A stretch of 9,371 nucleotides of DNA from Bog-473 sp035551835 (GCA_035551835.1 DASZMN010000023.1:1-9371); one strand, 5' to 3'. Shown: positions 1 through 6,824, counted from the first letter of the stretch. The notes: generated by a model from the sequence alone, not told the origin. Program-made: numbers and translations.

Positions 1-1281
1 CTCCCGCGTCACCCCGAACTCCTTGCCGACCTCCTCGAGCGTCCGGATCTTGCCGTCGTCGAGGCCGAAGCGGAGGCGGACCACGTCCTGCTCCCGCTCC
101 GACAGGTGGCCGAGCGCCTCGCGCACCGCCGCGTCCAACAACGAGCGCGTCGCCGCGTCGTCGGGGACCACGGCACCCCTGTCCTCGATCAGGTCCGACA
201 AATTGAAGTCGTCCTCGTCGCCCACCGGCTGCTCGAGCGAGACCGTGTCCTGATTGATCCGCAGGATCTCTCGCACCCGTTCGATCGGTAGCTCGACTCG
301 CTGCGCAACCTCTTCGATCCCTGGCTCGCGGCCCAACTCTTGCAGCAGTTGGCGCTGGGCCCACACGACCTTGTTGATCGTCTCGACCATGTGCACCGGG
401 ATCCGGATGGTCCGCGCCTGGTCTGCAATGGCGCGGGTGATGGCCTGACGGATCCACCACGTCGCGTAGGTCGAGAACTTGAACCCCTTCGTGTGGTCGA
501 ACTTGTCGACCGCACGCATCAGGCCGAGGTTGCCCTCCTGGATCAGGTCGAGAAAGGCCAGCCCGCGGTTGCGGTAGCGCTTGGCGATCGAGACGACCAG
601 GCGCAGGTTGGCCTCGATCAACTCGTCCTTGGCCTTGAGGCCCTTGCGGACGAGCCGCCGGCACCGCGCCAGCTCGGCCGTGTCGAGCAAGTCGGCCTGG
701 TCGCCGTCGCCGGCAACCGCCATCTCGTGGGCGGCCAGCCGGGCCGCCGCCGTGTTGCCCTCTTCGATCGTTTGCGCTATCTCCACCTCGAGCTCGGCGT
801 TCAACAAGGGGACGCGGCCGATCTCTTTGAGGTAGGTGTGCACAGGGTCTTCGGCGCTGCCACCCGACTCTCCCGACGAACTGGCGCGCTTGCCGTTCGA
901 CTCTCGTCGTTGCTCAGCGCGGACGCTCCCGTTGGACTTCGCAGGGGCGCGCGGCTCCTTACGGGGCTTGACGTCGACGGCCAGCTCTTCCGCCTCTTCC
1001 TCTTCCTCGACGACGAGCGCCACTCCCTCGGCGGTCACCCGGCTGATCAACACGGTCAGCACTTCGGGTGTGAGCTCGACCGTGTGCAGCGCCTCGATCA
1101 GCTCGCCCTGAGTGAGATGTCCCTTCTCGCGACCGGTCGCCAACGCGGAATCGAAGTCGACCTGGGACACTCCGGGTGGAAGCGCAACGTGCGCGATTGG
1201 TGCCAGGGCATCCGAAGACGGGGCAGGCGACATTGAGTCGACACCTTCGTTGTCGATCGCAATCGCCGAATCTTCGCTCAC
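1..1281 (-). CDS. rpoD: RNA polymerase primary sigma factor (SigA/RpoD), 3' end cut by window edge
   Basis: This is the housekeeping sigma-70 factor, which brings core RNA polymerase to -35/-10 promoters. The 427 codons present read in order: a region 1.1-like N-terminus (HLTQGELIEALH, about residues 50-60), an acidic linker with a run of glutamates near residue 95, and a basic Ser/Gly/Asn linker. Region 1.2 follows (EDPVHTYLKEIGRVPLL, from about 144), then region 2 (KDELIEANLRLVVSIAKRY from about 218, the core-binding stretch LDLIQEGNLG at 244, and the promoter-melting/-10 stretch YATWWIRQAITRA near 272-284). Region 3 (about 285-350) and the start of region 4 (LSEREQDVVRLRFGL at 393) come next. 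The window ends at GVTRE, inside the region 4.2 helix-turn-helix, so roughly 40-50 residues are missing. The near-exact region 2 and 4 motifs mark a primary sigma rather than an alternative one. I chose GTG at 1281, 19 bases after the dnaG stop with AGGGG just upstream; ATG at 1233 is a shorter alternative. It is probably co-transcribed with dnaG. Confidence 0.96.
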   Translation of the reverse strand, partial: MSEDSAIAIDNEGVDSMSPAPSSDALAPIAHVALPPGVSQVDFDSALATGREKGHLTQGELIEALHTVELTPEVLTVLISRVTAEGVALVVEEEEEAEELAVDVKPRKEPRAPAKSNGSVRAEQRRESNGKRASSSGESGGSAEDPVHTYLKEIGRVPLLNAELEVEIAQTIEEGNTAAARLAAHEMAVAGDGDQADLLDTAELARCRRLVRKGLKAKDELIEANLRLVVSIAKRYRNRGLAFLDLIQEGNLGLMRAVDKFDHTKGFKFSTYATWWIRQAITRAIADQARTIRIPVHMVETINKVVWAQRQLLQELGREPGIEEVAQRVELPIERVREILRINQDTVSLEQPVGDEDDFNLSDLIEDRGAVVPDDAATRSLLDAAVREALGHLSEREQDVVRLRFGLDDGKIRTLEEVGKEFGVTRE

Positions 1282-1285
1282 CCTG

Positions 1286-1290
1286 CCCCT
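1286..1290 (-). promoter_or_regulatory. Possible ribosome binding site of rpoD
   Basis: AGGGG on the minus strand lies 4 bases before the GTG at 1281, inside the 19-base dnaG-rpoD gap. The spacing is short, so it is only moderate support for this start. The alternative ATG at 1233 has GAAGG about 10 bases upstream. Confidence 0.4.
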
Positions 1291-1300
1291 GCCACGCTGG

Positions 1301-3184
1301 TTATGCCTCCCTCTCAACCAACCACGCTACCAATCGGTTGGCGGCATCGCGCCCAACCGCCGGTACCTCCAATTCGTCCAGCCAAAGGCGCACCTGGGCG
1401 GTGTCGGCCGCCCGCGACTGCCAGGCGTCGTCCCCGGTGCGCGATTCGATCTCCATCTCTGCGAGCGCCCGCTGCGTTGCGCCGCGGAGCAACCCGGCAA
1501 CCACGACGTCGACCGGATCGCCCAGTTCAGGGTCTCCCGCCAGCGGTTCCTCGACGATCACGCGCCGCAACACGACTGCAACTTCGGGTGACGCCGTCTC
1601 CACCGCATCCTGGACGCTGTCGTGCTCGAGCAGAGCGACGAACGCACCGCGCTGGACCGGATCGGCGAAGAGCACGGCGTGCACGCGGTCCGCCACGTCC
1701 TCGGGCCGGTGCACCGCCAACTTCAAGGCCTCGAGTCCCGGTCCACGTCGCAGCGCCGACGCCACCGCTGCCTCGCTCCCGTCGTCGGGCCCGAATCGAT
1801 CGTCGTCGTCGGCGGGGTAGTCCATGGGCGGCGCCTCGTCGCGCCCCGAGCGCGCGCGGCGGGCCGGGGGTTCGGCCGGTGGGTGGGCGCGCACGTACTC
1901 GAGTCGCTCCCGGAGCCGCGCCGCGTCGAGGCGGCATCGGTCCGACAGCTGCATGATGTACTGGTCACGCACCAGGTCGTCGGGGTGCTCCGCCACCGCC
2001 GTCAACGCCGCGTCCGCGGCGCGTGCCCGCCCTTCGGCCGTGGTCAGATCGCCGCTGCCCAGCATGCGGTCGACGCGGAACTGCAGGAAGGGGCGGGCCT
2101 CCTTGATGGCGTGGGCGAGGGACGCCGGGTCGGTGCGCGCCAGGTCCCCGGGGTCGCTGCCGCCAGGCAGGTCCGCCACCACGACGTCGACCTCGTGCTT
2201 GCGCTCCCACTCGTAGACACGCGACGTCGCGCTCTGGCCGGCCGAATCCGCGTCGTAGGCAAGCACGATGCGCTTGGCGAAATTTCGCAGGAGCGTGAAG
2301 TGCTCCTCGGCCAACGCCGTCCCGCACGTCGCGACCGCCCACGGCACGCCAGCTTGAAAGCAACCGATGACGTCGGTGTAGCCCTCGCACACGACGACCT
2401 CGCCCTGGGTGATGACGCCTTGCTTGGCCCAGTTCAGCGCGTAGAGCGTCTTGCGCTTCGTGTAGATCGGCGACTCCTGCGAGTTCTTGTACTTGGGCTC
2501 GGGCCGCTCGGGCGGGCGCTGACCGGGGCTCGGCGGGAGGATGCGGCCGCCGAGCGCCACCGGGCGGCCGGAGGGATCGCAGATCGGGAACAGGATGCGG
2601 CCGCGGAAGAAGTCCTGGGCGCGGTCGCGGCGGTTGATGAAGCCAAGGCCCGAGTCGGAGAGGACCTTGGTCGGAAGCTTGAGCGCCTTGGCCAGCGCGT
2701 CCCAGTCGTCGGGCGCCCAGCCGAGGCGGAACTGCCGCACCACCTCGCCGTCGTAGCCGCGCGAACGCAGGTAGTCGCGCGCCGGCCCCGCGTCGGGGGC
2801 GCGCAGGAGGCGGTCGTGGTACCACGCCACCGCACGCTCCATGGCGTCGAGCAGCTCGGAGCGTCGCTGGTGGTCGCGCCCCTTCTCCTGGTCCTCGTGC
2901 AGGGTGATACCTACCCGGTCAGCCAGGAAGCGCACCGCGTCGACGAAGTCGAGGTGGTCCATGGCCCGCACGAAGGAGATGGCATCGCCCGAGGCGTGAC
3001 ACCCGAAGCAGTAGTAGAAGCCCTCCTCGGCGTTCACGCTGAAAGACGGCGTCTTCTCGGCGTGGAACGGACACAGCCCGCTCCAGCGCCGCCCGACCTT
3101 CTTCAGCGCCGCGTGCTCGCTGATCAGGCCGACGATGTCCGTGGCGGCCCGGACCTGAGCGACCTCCTCGTCTGGGATACCCAC
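1301..3184 (-). CDS. dnaG: DNA primase DnaG
   Basis: DnaG makes the RNA primers for replication at the fork, together with DnaB helicase. From GTG at 3184 the protein has 627 residues, a normal length. It has a CHC2 zinc-binding domain (CPFH then CFGC; ligands C38, H41, C59, C62, almost the E. coli numbering) and an RNA-polymerase N-terminal subdomain (about 110-255, including FRGRILFPI and KYKNSQESPIY). The TOPRIM core follows (VCEGYTDVIG with E267; YDADSAG with D311 and D313). A proline/acidic linker (about 435-475) leads to a C-terminal helical domain expected to contact DnaB. Start choice: primases usually begin close to an IPDE(E/D) motif, which directly follows this GTG, and a weak promoter ends 8 bases upstream. 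ATG at 3232 would add 16 residues that look unlike the family and has no Shine-Dalgarno site. The gene leads into rpoD 19 bases downstream, an arrangement known from macromolecular synthesis operons. Confidence 0.96.
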   Translation of the reverse strand: MGIPDEEVAQVRAATDIVGLISEHAALKKVGRRWSGLCPFHAEKTPSFSVNAEEGFYYCFGCHASGDAISFVRAMDHLDFVDAVRFLADRVGITLHEDQEKGRDHQRRSELLDAMERAVAWYHDRLLRAPDAGPARDYLRSRGYDGEVVRQFRLGWAPDDWDALAKALKLPTKVLSDSGLGFINRRDRAQDFFRGRILFPICDPSGRPVALGGRILPPSPGQRPPERPEPKYKNSQESPIYTKRKTLYALNWAKQGVITQGEVVVCEGYTDVIGCFQAGVPWAVATCGTALAEEHFTLLRNFAKRIVLAYDADSAGQSATSRVYEWERKHEVDVVVADLPGGSDPGDLARTDPASLAHAIKEARPFLQFRVDRMLGSGDLTTAEGRARAADAALTAVAEHPDDLVRDQYIMQLSDRCRLDAARLRERLEYVRAHPPAEPPARRARSGRDEAPPMDYPADDDDRFGPDDGSEAAVASALRRGPGLEALKLAVHRPEDVADRVHAVLFADPVQRGAFVALLEHDSVQDAVETASPEVAVVLRRVIVEEPLAGDPELGDPVDVVVAGLLRGATQRALAEMEIESRTGDDAWQSRAADTAQVRLWLDELEVPAVGRDAANRLVAWLVEREA

Positions 3185-3192
3185 GGCCCCTG

Positions 3193-3221
3193 ACGGTACC
3201 GCGGCGTTGTCCAGGTTCGAA
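3193..3221 (-). promoter_or_regulatory. Weak candidate promoter of dnaG-rpoD
   Basis: On the minus strand TTCGAA (3221-3216) and TACCGT (3198-3193) are separated by 17 bases. TACCGT fits the TAnnnT form of a -10 element and ends 8 bases before the GTG at 3184, so transcription would start at or next to the start codon (leaderless). The -35 match is poor. This is inferred from spacing only. Confidence 0.3.
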
Positions 3222-3243
3222 CGGAGCCCCATCGGTGCTGGCG

Positions 3244-3249
3244 TAGCGT
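3244..3249 (+). promoter_or_regulatory. Possible -10 element of the small membrane-protein gene
   Basis: TAGCGT fits TAnnnT and ends 6 bases before the ATG at 3256, as expected for a leaderless gene. I find no -35 at a normal distance. GGTGG directly abuts the ATG, too close to act as a Shine-Dalgarno site. Weak evidence. Confidence 0.22.
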
Positions 3250-3255
3250 CGGTGG

Positions 3256-3486
3256 ATGGTCGTCACCATCTACGGCGTCTGCGCCCTGACCTTCATGATG
3301 CTCATGTACGCGCTCGAGGGACGGGGGCGCAGGTTCGTGTTGGCCTTCGCCCTGGGCTGTGCCCTCTCGAGCACCTACGGCTTCCTGTCGGGCGCCTGGC
3401 CCTTCGGTGTCGTCGAGGGAATCTGGACCCTCATCGCACTGCGCCGCTATCTCGCGGCGGGCCGCCCGGCCGAGGCGGCCGGCTGA
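3256..3486 (+). CDS. Small hydrophobic membrane protein of unknown function (76 aa)
   Basis: I do not recognise a named family. The 76 residues look like a real membrane protein rather than a chance frame. A first hydrophobic segment (about 2-20, VVTIYGVCALTFMMLMYAL) is followed by a basic turn (EGRGRR, 21-26). A second segment (about 27-46, rich in Ala/Gly/Ser, FVLAFALGCALSSTYGFLSG) leads to a third, shorter hydrophobic stretch (about 49-62, PFGVVEGIWTLIAL) ending in RRYL and a short Ala/Gly/Pro tail. By the positive-inside rule the 21-26 loop would face the cytoplasm. The gene fills almost all the space between ppdK and dnaG, is divergent from dnaG, and its TGA directly abuts the TGA of ppdK. 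ATG at 3256 is the only sensible start. Its role is unknown; the conserved look of AxxYGFLSGAWPFG suggests selection, but I cannot check homologues here. Confidence 0.72.
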   Translation: MVVTIYGVCALTFMMLMYALEGRGRRFVLAFALGCALSSTYGFLSGAWPFGVVEGIWTLIALRRYLAAGRPAEAAG

Positions 3487-6207
3487 TCAGCTCGCCTTGG
3501 CCTTCTTGGCCGACTTGGCCGAGCCGTTCCCGCCCTGGACCGGTGAGGCCAGCACCGCCTGTGCGGCGGCCAAGCGGGCCACGGGCACCCGGAAGGGCGA
3601 GCAGCTGACGTAATCGAGACCGGCCCGGTAGAAGAGGTCAATGGAGGCAGGGTCACCGCCGTGCTCGCCGCAGACGCCGACCTTGAGCCCGGGACGTGTG
3701 GCCCGCCCGCGCTCGGTGCCGATCTGCACGAGCTCGCCGACCCCGCCGGCGTCGACCACCTCGAAGGGGTTGCGCGGCAGGAGCCCGAGCTCCAGGTAGG
3801 CGTCCATCATCCGCCCCTCGACGTCGTCGCGCGAGAAGCCGAACGTCATCTGCGTCAGGTCGTTGGTCCCAAACGAGAAGAAGTCGGCCACCTCCGCGAT
3901 CTGGTCCGCCCGCAGGGCGGCCCGCGGCGTCTCGATCATCGTGCCGATCGTCACGTCGAGCTTGCCACCCTTGGCGGGGCCGGCCTTGGCTCCCTTCGAC
4001 GGGCGCGGCGCCCGCTCCTTGTTCACCGCGGCGACGGCGTCCTCGACCCAGCCGCGGGCGAGCGCCAGCTCCTCGCGCGTCACGGTCAGCGGGATCATGA
4101 TCTCGACGATCGGGTGCCCGCCGTCGGCCACCCGCTGGCGGGCCGCCTCCATGAGGGCGCGGACCTGCATGGCGTAGAGCCCGGGCTTGATGACGCCGAG
4201 GCGGACGCCGCGGGTCCCGAGCATCGGGTTCGACTCGCGCCAGGCCAGCGCCGCCTCGTAGAGGCGCCGCTCCTCGGGGTTGAGGCCCACGGTGGCGTCC
4301 TTGTGCGCCAGCTCCTCCGTCGAGGGCAGGAACTCGTGCAGCGGCGGGTCGAGCAGGCGAACGGTCACCGGGAGCCCGTCCATCGCCGCGAGGATGGCCA
4401 GGAAGTCCTCGCGCTGGACGAGCCGCAGCTCCTCGAGCGCGTCGGCCTCCTCGGCCAGCGTCTCCGCCAGGATCATCCGTCGCACGACGGGCAGGCGGTC
4501 CTCGCCCAAGAACATGTGCTCGGTGCGGCACAGCCCGATGCCCTCGGCGCCGAGCTTGCGCGCGTTCGCCGCGTCGTCACCCGTGTCGGCGTTGGCGCGG
4601 ACGTTGAGGTGCCCCTTGCGGATGTCGTCGGCCCACGAGAGCACGGTGTCGAAGGCGGCGGGCGGCGAGGCCGCGGTGAGCGGCACCTGGCCCGCGACCA
4701 CGATGCCGGCCGCGCCGTCGAGGGACACCCAGTCGCCCTCGACGACCGTCGTGCCGCCGGCGCTCACCTGGCGGTCGCCGAGGCGCAGGACCTCGGCGCC
4801 GACGACGGCCGGCTTGCCCCAGCCGCGCGCCACGACGGCGGCGTGGCTGACCAGGCCGCCCCGGGCGGTGAGGATGCCCTCGGCGGCGAGCATGCCGTGC
4901 ACGTCCTCGGGCGACGTCTCGTTGCGGACCAGCACGACCTGTTCGCCCCGCTCGGCGGCGGCAGCGGCGTCGTCCGCGGTGAAGTAGACGCGGCCCACGG
5001 CGGCCCCCGGGCTGGCGCCGAGCCCCTTCGCCCAGACCGGGTAGCCCGAACCGGCGAACTGCGGGTGGAGCACCGAGTCCAGGTGGTCCTCGGTGATGCG
5101 GGAGACCGCCTCGGACTTGGAGATCCCGAGGTCGCTCGGGCGCACCATGTCGACGGCCATCTTCAGGGCGGCGGCCCCGGTGCGCTTCCCGACCCGGGTC
5201 TGGAGCATCCACAGCTTCCCCTGGTCGATCGTGAACTCGGTGTCGCACATGTCGCCGTAGTGGGACTCGAGGCGGCCGAAGATCTTGAGCAGCTCGGCGT
5301 GGACCTTGGGGAACTGCTTCTTCAACTCGGCGATGGGCTCGGTGTTGCGGATGCCCGCCACCACGTCCTCGCCCTGCGCGTTGACGAGGAAGTCGCCGTA
5401 GGCGCCCTTGGCGCCCGTCGCCGGATCGCGGGTGAAGCCGACGCCGGTGCCCGAGTTGTCGTCGCGGTTGCCGAACACCATGGCCTGCACGTTGACGGCG
5501 GTGCCGAGGTCGTGCGCGATGTGCTCGCGCTCGCGGTAGGCGATGGCCCGCGGCCCGTTCCAGCTCCGGAACACCGCCTCGATCGCACCGCGCAGCTGGT
5601 CGACCGGCTTCTGCGGGAAGGGCTTGCCGGTGTGGCGCTCGACGATCTGCTGGTACGACTCGACGAGATAGCGCAACAGCTCGACCGGGACCTTGGCGTC
5701 GGACTCTGTGCCCGCCAGCTCCTTGGCCGCGTCGAAGAGCGAGTCGAATTCCTCACCGGGCAGCTCGAGCACGATGCGGGCGTACATGGCGATGAAGCGG
5801 CGGTACGAGTCGAAGGCGAAGCGCTCGTCCCCCGTCTGCTTGGCCAGTCCCTCGACCGAGTCGTCGTTGAGGCCGAGGTTCAAGACCGTGTCCATCATCC
5901 CGGGCATGGAGAATTTGGCTCCCGAGCGCACGGAGACGAGCAGCGGGTCGGCGGCGTCGCCGATCTCCTTGCCCATCGACCTCTCGAGTCGGGTGCGGGC
6001 GGCCGCCACCTCGGCGTCGAGCGCCTTGGGCCAGCCGCCGGTCATGTAGTCCCGGCAGGCGTCGGTCGAGATGGTGAACCCGGGCGGCACGGGGAGCTTG
6101 AGTACCGACGTCATTTCGGCCAGGTTGGCACCCTTGCCACCCAGGAGGTCCTTGAGCTCCATCGGCGGGCGTGGGTGCGTGTGGTCGAAGTCGAAGACGT
6201 ACGGCAT
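3487..6207 (-). CDS. ppdK: Pyruvate, phosphate dikinase (PPDK)
   Basis: PPDK interconverts pyruvate + ATP + Pi and PEP + AMP + PPi in the cytoplasm, feeding gluconeogenesis or, in reverse, glycolysis. At 906 residues it is slightly longer than usual (about 870-890). The N-terminal ATP-grasp domain (about 1-350) shows GGKGANLAEM near 23 and SVRSGAKFSMPGMMDTVLNLG near 90-110. The phosphohistidine domain (about 385-510) has GGLVSHAAVVARG with catalytic His455. The C-terminal PEP/pyruvate TIM barrel shows LCRTEHMF, VRLLDPPLHEF, GTMIETPRAAL, FFSFGTNDLTQMTFG and CGEHGGDP with the proton-donor Cys846. Two oddities: the residue two before His455 is Val, where PPDKs usually carry a regulatory Thr; and a Lys/Pro/Gly-rich insert (about 729-749) plus a Lys/Ala/Ser tail (from about 892) account for the extra length. 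The start ATG at 6207 has a strong AAGGAGG upstream. It is convergent with the small membrane-protein gene. Confidence 0.97.
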   Translation of the reverse strand: MPYVFDFDHTHPRPPMELKDLLGGKGANLAEMTSVLKLPVPPGFTISTDACRDYMTGGWPKALDAEVAAARTRLERSMGKEIGDAADPLLVSVRSGAKFSMPGMMDTVLNLGLNDDSVEGLAKQTGDERFAFDSYRRFIAMYARIVLELPGEEFDSLFDAAKELAGTESDAKVPVELLRYLVESYQQIVERHTGKPFPQKPVDQLRGAIEAVFRSWNGPRAIAYREREHIAHDLGTAVNVQAMVFGNRDDNSGTGVGFTRDPATGAKGAYGDFLVNAQGEDVVAGIRNTEPIAELKKQFPKVHAELLKIFGRLESHYGDMCDTEFTIDQGKLWMLQTRVGKRTGAAALKMAVDMVRPSDLGISKSEAVSRITEDHLDSVLHPQFAGSGYPVWAKGLGASPGAAVGRVYFTADDAAAAAERGEQVVLVRNETSPEDVHGMLAAEGILTARGGLVSHAAVVARGWGKPAVVGAEVLRLGDRQVSAGGTTVVEGDWVSLDGAAGIVVAGQVPLTAASPPAAFDTVLSWADDIRKGHLNVRANADTGDDAANARKLGAEGIGLCRTEHMFLGEDRLPVVRRMILAETLAEEADALEELRLVQREDFLAILAAMDGLPVTVRLLDPPLHEFLPSTEELAHKDATVGLNPEERRLYEAALAWRESNPMLGTRGVRLGVIKPGLYAMQVRALMEAARQRVADGGHPIVEIMIPLTVTREELALARGWVEDAVAAVNKERAPRPSKGAKAGPAKGGKLDVTIGTMIETPRAALRADQIAEVADFFSFGTNDLTQMTFGFSRDDVEGRMMDAYLELGLLPRNPFEVVDAGGVGELVQIGTERGRATRPGLKVGVCGEHGGDPASIDLFYRAGLDYVSCSPFRVPVARLAAAQAVLASPVQGGNGSAKSAKKAKAS

Positions 6208-6211
6208 CGGG

Positions 6212-6218
6212 CCTCCTT
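6212..6218 (-). promoter_or_regulatory. Ribosome binding site of ppdK
   Basis: AAGGAGG on the minus strand, 4 bases before the ATG at 6207. It is a near-perfect anti-16S match and the clearest Shine-Dalgarno site in the window. It fixes the ppdK start and contrasts with the leaderless-looking marR and ABC starts nearby. Confidence 0.8.
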
Positions 6219-6269
6219 GCCGTGGTCGGGCGGACCGCGTGGCGAGCGCGGACGACGGGCGGTCGCACT

Positions 6270-6286
6270 CGTCCCGATTTGGGACG
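6270..6286. other. Small inverted repeat between marR and ppdK
   Basis: CGTCCC, a 5-base loop GATTT and GGGACG form a perfect 6-base-pair stem. It lies 11 bases past the marR stop in the direction of marR transcription and about 62 bases before the ppdK ATG. No T-run follows on the minus strand, so a classical intrinsic terminator is not supported. It could be a weak, U-less terminator for marR or a protein site in the ppdK promoter. The rest of the 90-base gap (6208-6297) shows only the ppdK Shine-Dalgarno site; I see no clear ppdK promoter. Confidence 0.4.
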
Positions 6287-6297
6287 GGGATCTGATC

Positions 6298-6801
6298 CTA
6301 CTTTCCCGTCGGCAAGTCCTCCGCCGGCTCCCCGTCGCCCGGCGCCGTTCCGTACACCTGTCGCTGGAACACTTCCTTCGCCAAGCGCATGTAGTCCCGC
6401 ACGATGGCGAGCTCGTCGGCCTTGAATCGCTGCGTCACCTCGCGCATCTCTTCCACTAGCGGTTGCTGCACCTCGAGGAGCCGCTCCTGTGCCTTGGGCT
6501 CGATCTCGACCCACACCCGGCGGCGGTCATCGGTGTCGCGCCGGCGGGTCACCATGCCGGCCTCCTCGAGACGATCCAAGATGAAGGTGACCGCCCCGGT
6601 GGTCAACCCGCTCTCCTCGGCGAGCCGGCCCGCGGTCATCGGGCCGAGGCGACCAATAAGGTCCAGGCAGCGCATGTCGGTCCTGCTCAGTTTCAGCCGT
6701 TTGGCCACCCGCTCGTCGAAGTCACTGGCCGCGCCGAAGTAGCCCATGATCTCGTTGCGCAATTGCTGCACGAGTTCGATCCTCGACCATTGTCTTGACA
6801 C
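6298..6801 (-). CDS. MarR-family transcriptional regulator
   Basis: A 167-residue MarR-type winged-helix regulator, expected to bind DNA as a dimer and to let go when it binds a small molecule, often a drug-like or phenolic compound. An N-terminal dimerisation helix (about 8-37) is followed by helices RTDMRCLDLIGRLGPMTAGRLAEESG (40-65). The recognition helix is LTTGAVTFILDRLEEAGMV (about 66-84), then comes the wing TRRRDTDDRRRVWVEI (85-100) with the family's DxRR signature. A C-terminal helical pair (about 101-150) and a polar tail (GDGEPAEDLPTGK) complete it. The GTG at 6801 is the first possible start, since an in-frame TAG sits directly before it; no Shine-Dalgarno site is present, so the message is probably leaderless. 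It diverges from an ABC exporter across 32 bases, which makes the exporter and marR itself the likely targets (inference). The inducer cannot be told from the sequence. Confidence 0.92.
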   Translation of the reverse strand: MSRQWSRIELVQQLRNEIMGYFGAASDFDERVAKRLKLSRTDMRCLDLIGRLGPMTAGRLAEESGLTTGAVTFILDRLEEAGMVTRRRDTDDRRRVWVEIEPKAQERLLEVQQPLVEEMREVTQRFKADELAIVRDYMRLAKEVFQRQVYGTAPGDGEPAEDLPTGK

Positions 6802-6809
6802 CTAAGACA
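6791..6809. promoter_or_regulatory. Candidate MarR operator: TGTCTT-N7-AAGACA palindrome
   Basis: TGTCTTGACACCTAAGACA has perfect 6-base arms around a 7-base centre, about the length of known MarR-family sites (16-20 bases). It covers the -35 element of the ABC promoter and the start codon and -10 flank of marR, so a bound dimer would block both. The link to this regulator is inferred from position. Confidence 0.5.
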
Positions 6810-6824
6810 CTTTAGCACTAAGTT
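6795..6824 (+). promoter_or_regulatory. Candidate promoter of the ABC exporter operon
   Basis: A perfect -35, TTGACA (6795-6800), lies 18 bases from TAAGTT (6819-6824), which keeps the key TA...T of a -10. Start of transcription is predicted near 6831-6834, right at the ATG at 6834, so the message would be leaderless. The region is markedly richer in A/T than its surroundings. Confidence 0.55.

Noticed and set aside
340..1236. A 298-codon open frame on the plus strand opposite rpoD
   Set aside because: Antisense to a textbook sigma-70 sequence, with no recognisable domain.
1965..2825. A 286-codon frame on the same strand as dnaG but in another frame
   Set aside because: It is an Arg/Pro/Ala/Gly-rich out-of-frame reading of the primase TOPRIM region. 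It is not a frameshift partner, since dnaG reads through intact.
1622..3193. A 523-codon open frame on the plus strand opposite dnaG
   Set aside because: Antisense shadow of primase, with low-complexity Arg/Val/Leu/Ala/Gly composition and no domain. DnaG on the other strand has every expected motif.
6270..6286. Intrinsic terminator after marR
   Set aside because: The stem is present but no T-run follows on the marR strand, so I list it only as an inverted repeat.
3661..6459. A 932-codon open frame on the plus strand opposite ppdK and part of marR
   Set aside because: It runs antisense to a clear, full-length PPDK. Long antisense frames are common in GC-rich genes because stops are rare. Its translation is a repetitive Arg/His/Leu/Asp/Glu/Gly mix with no recognisable motif.
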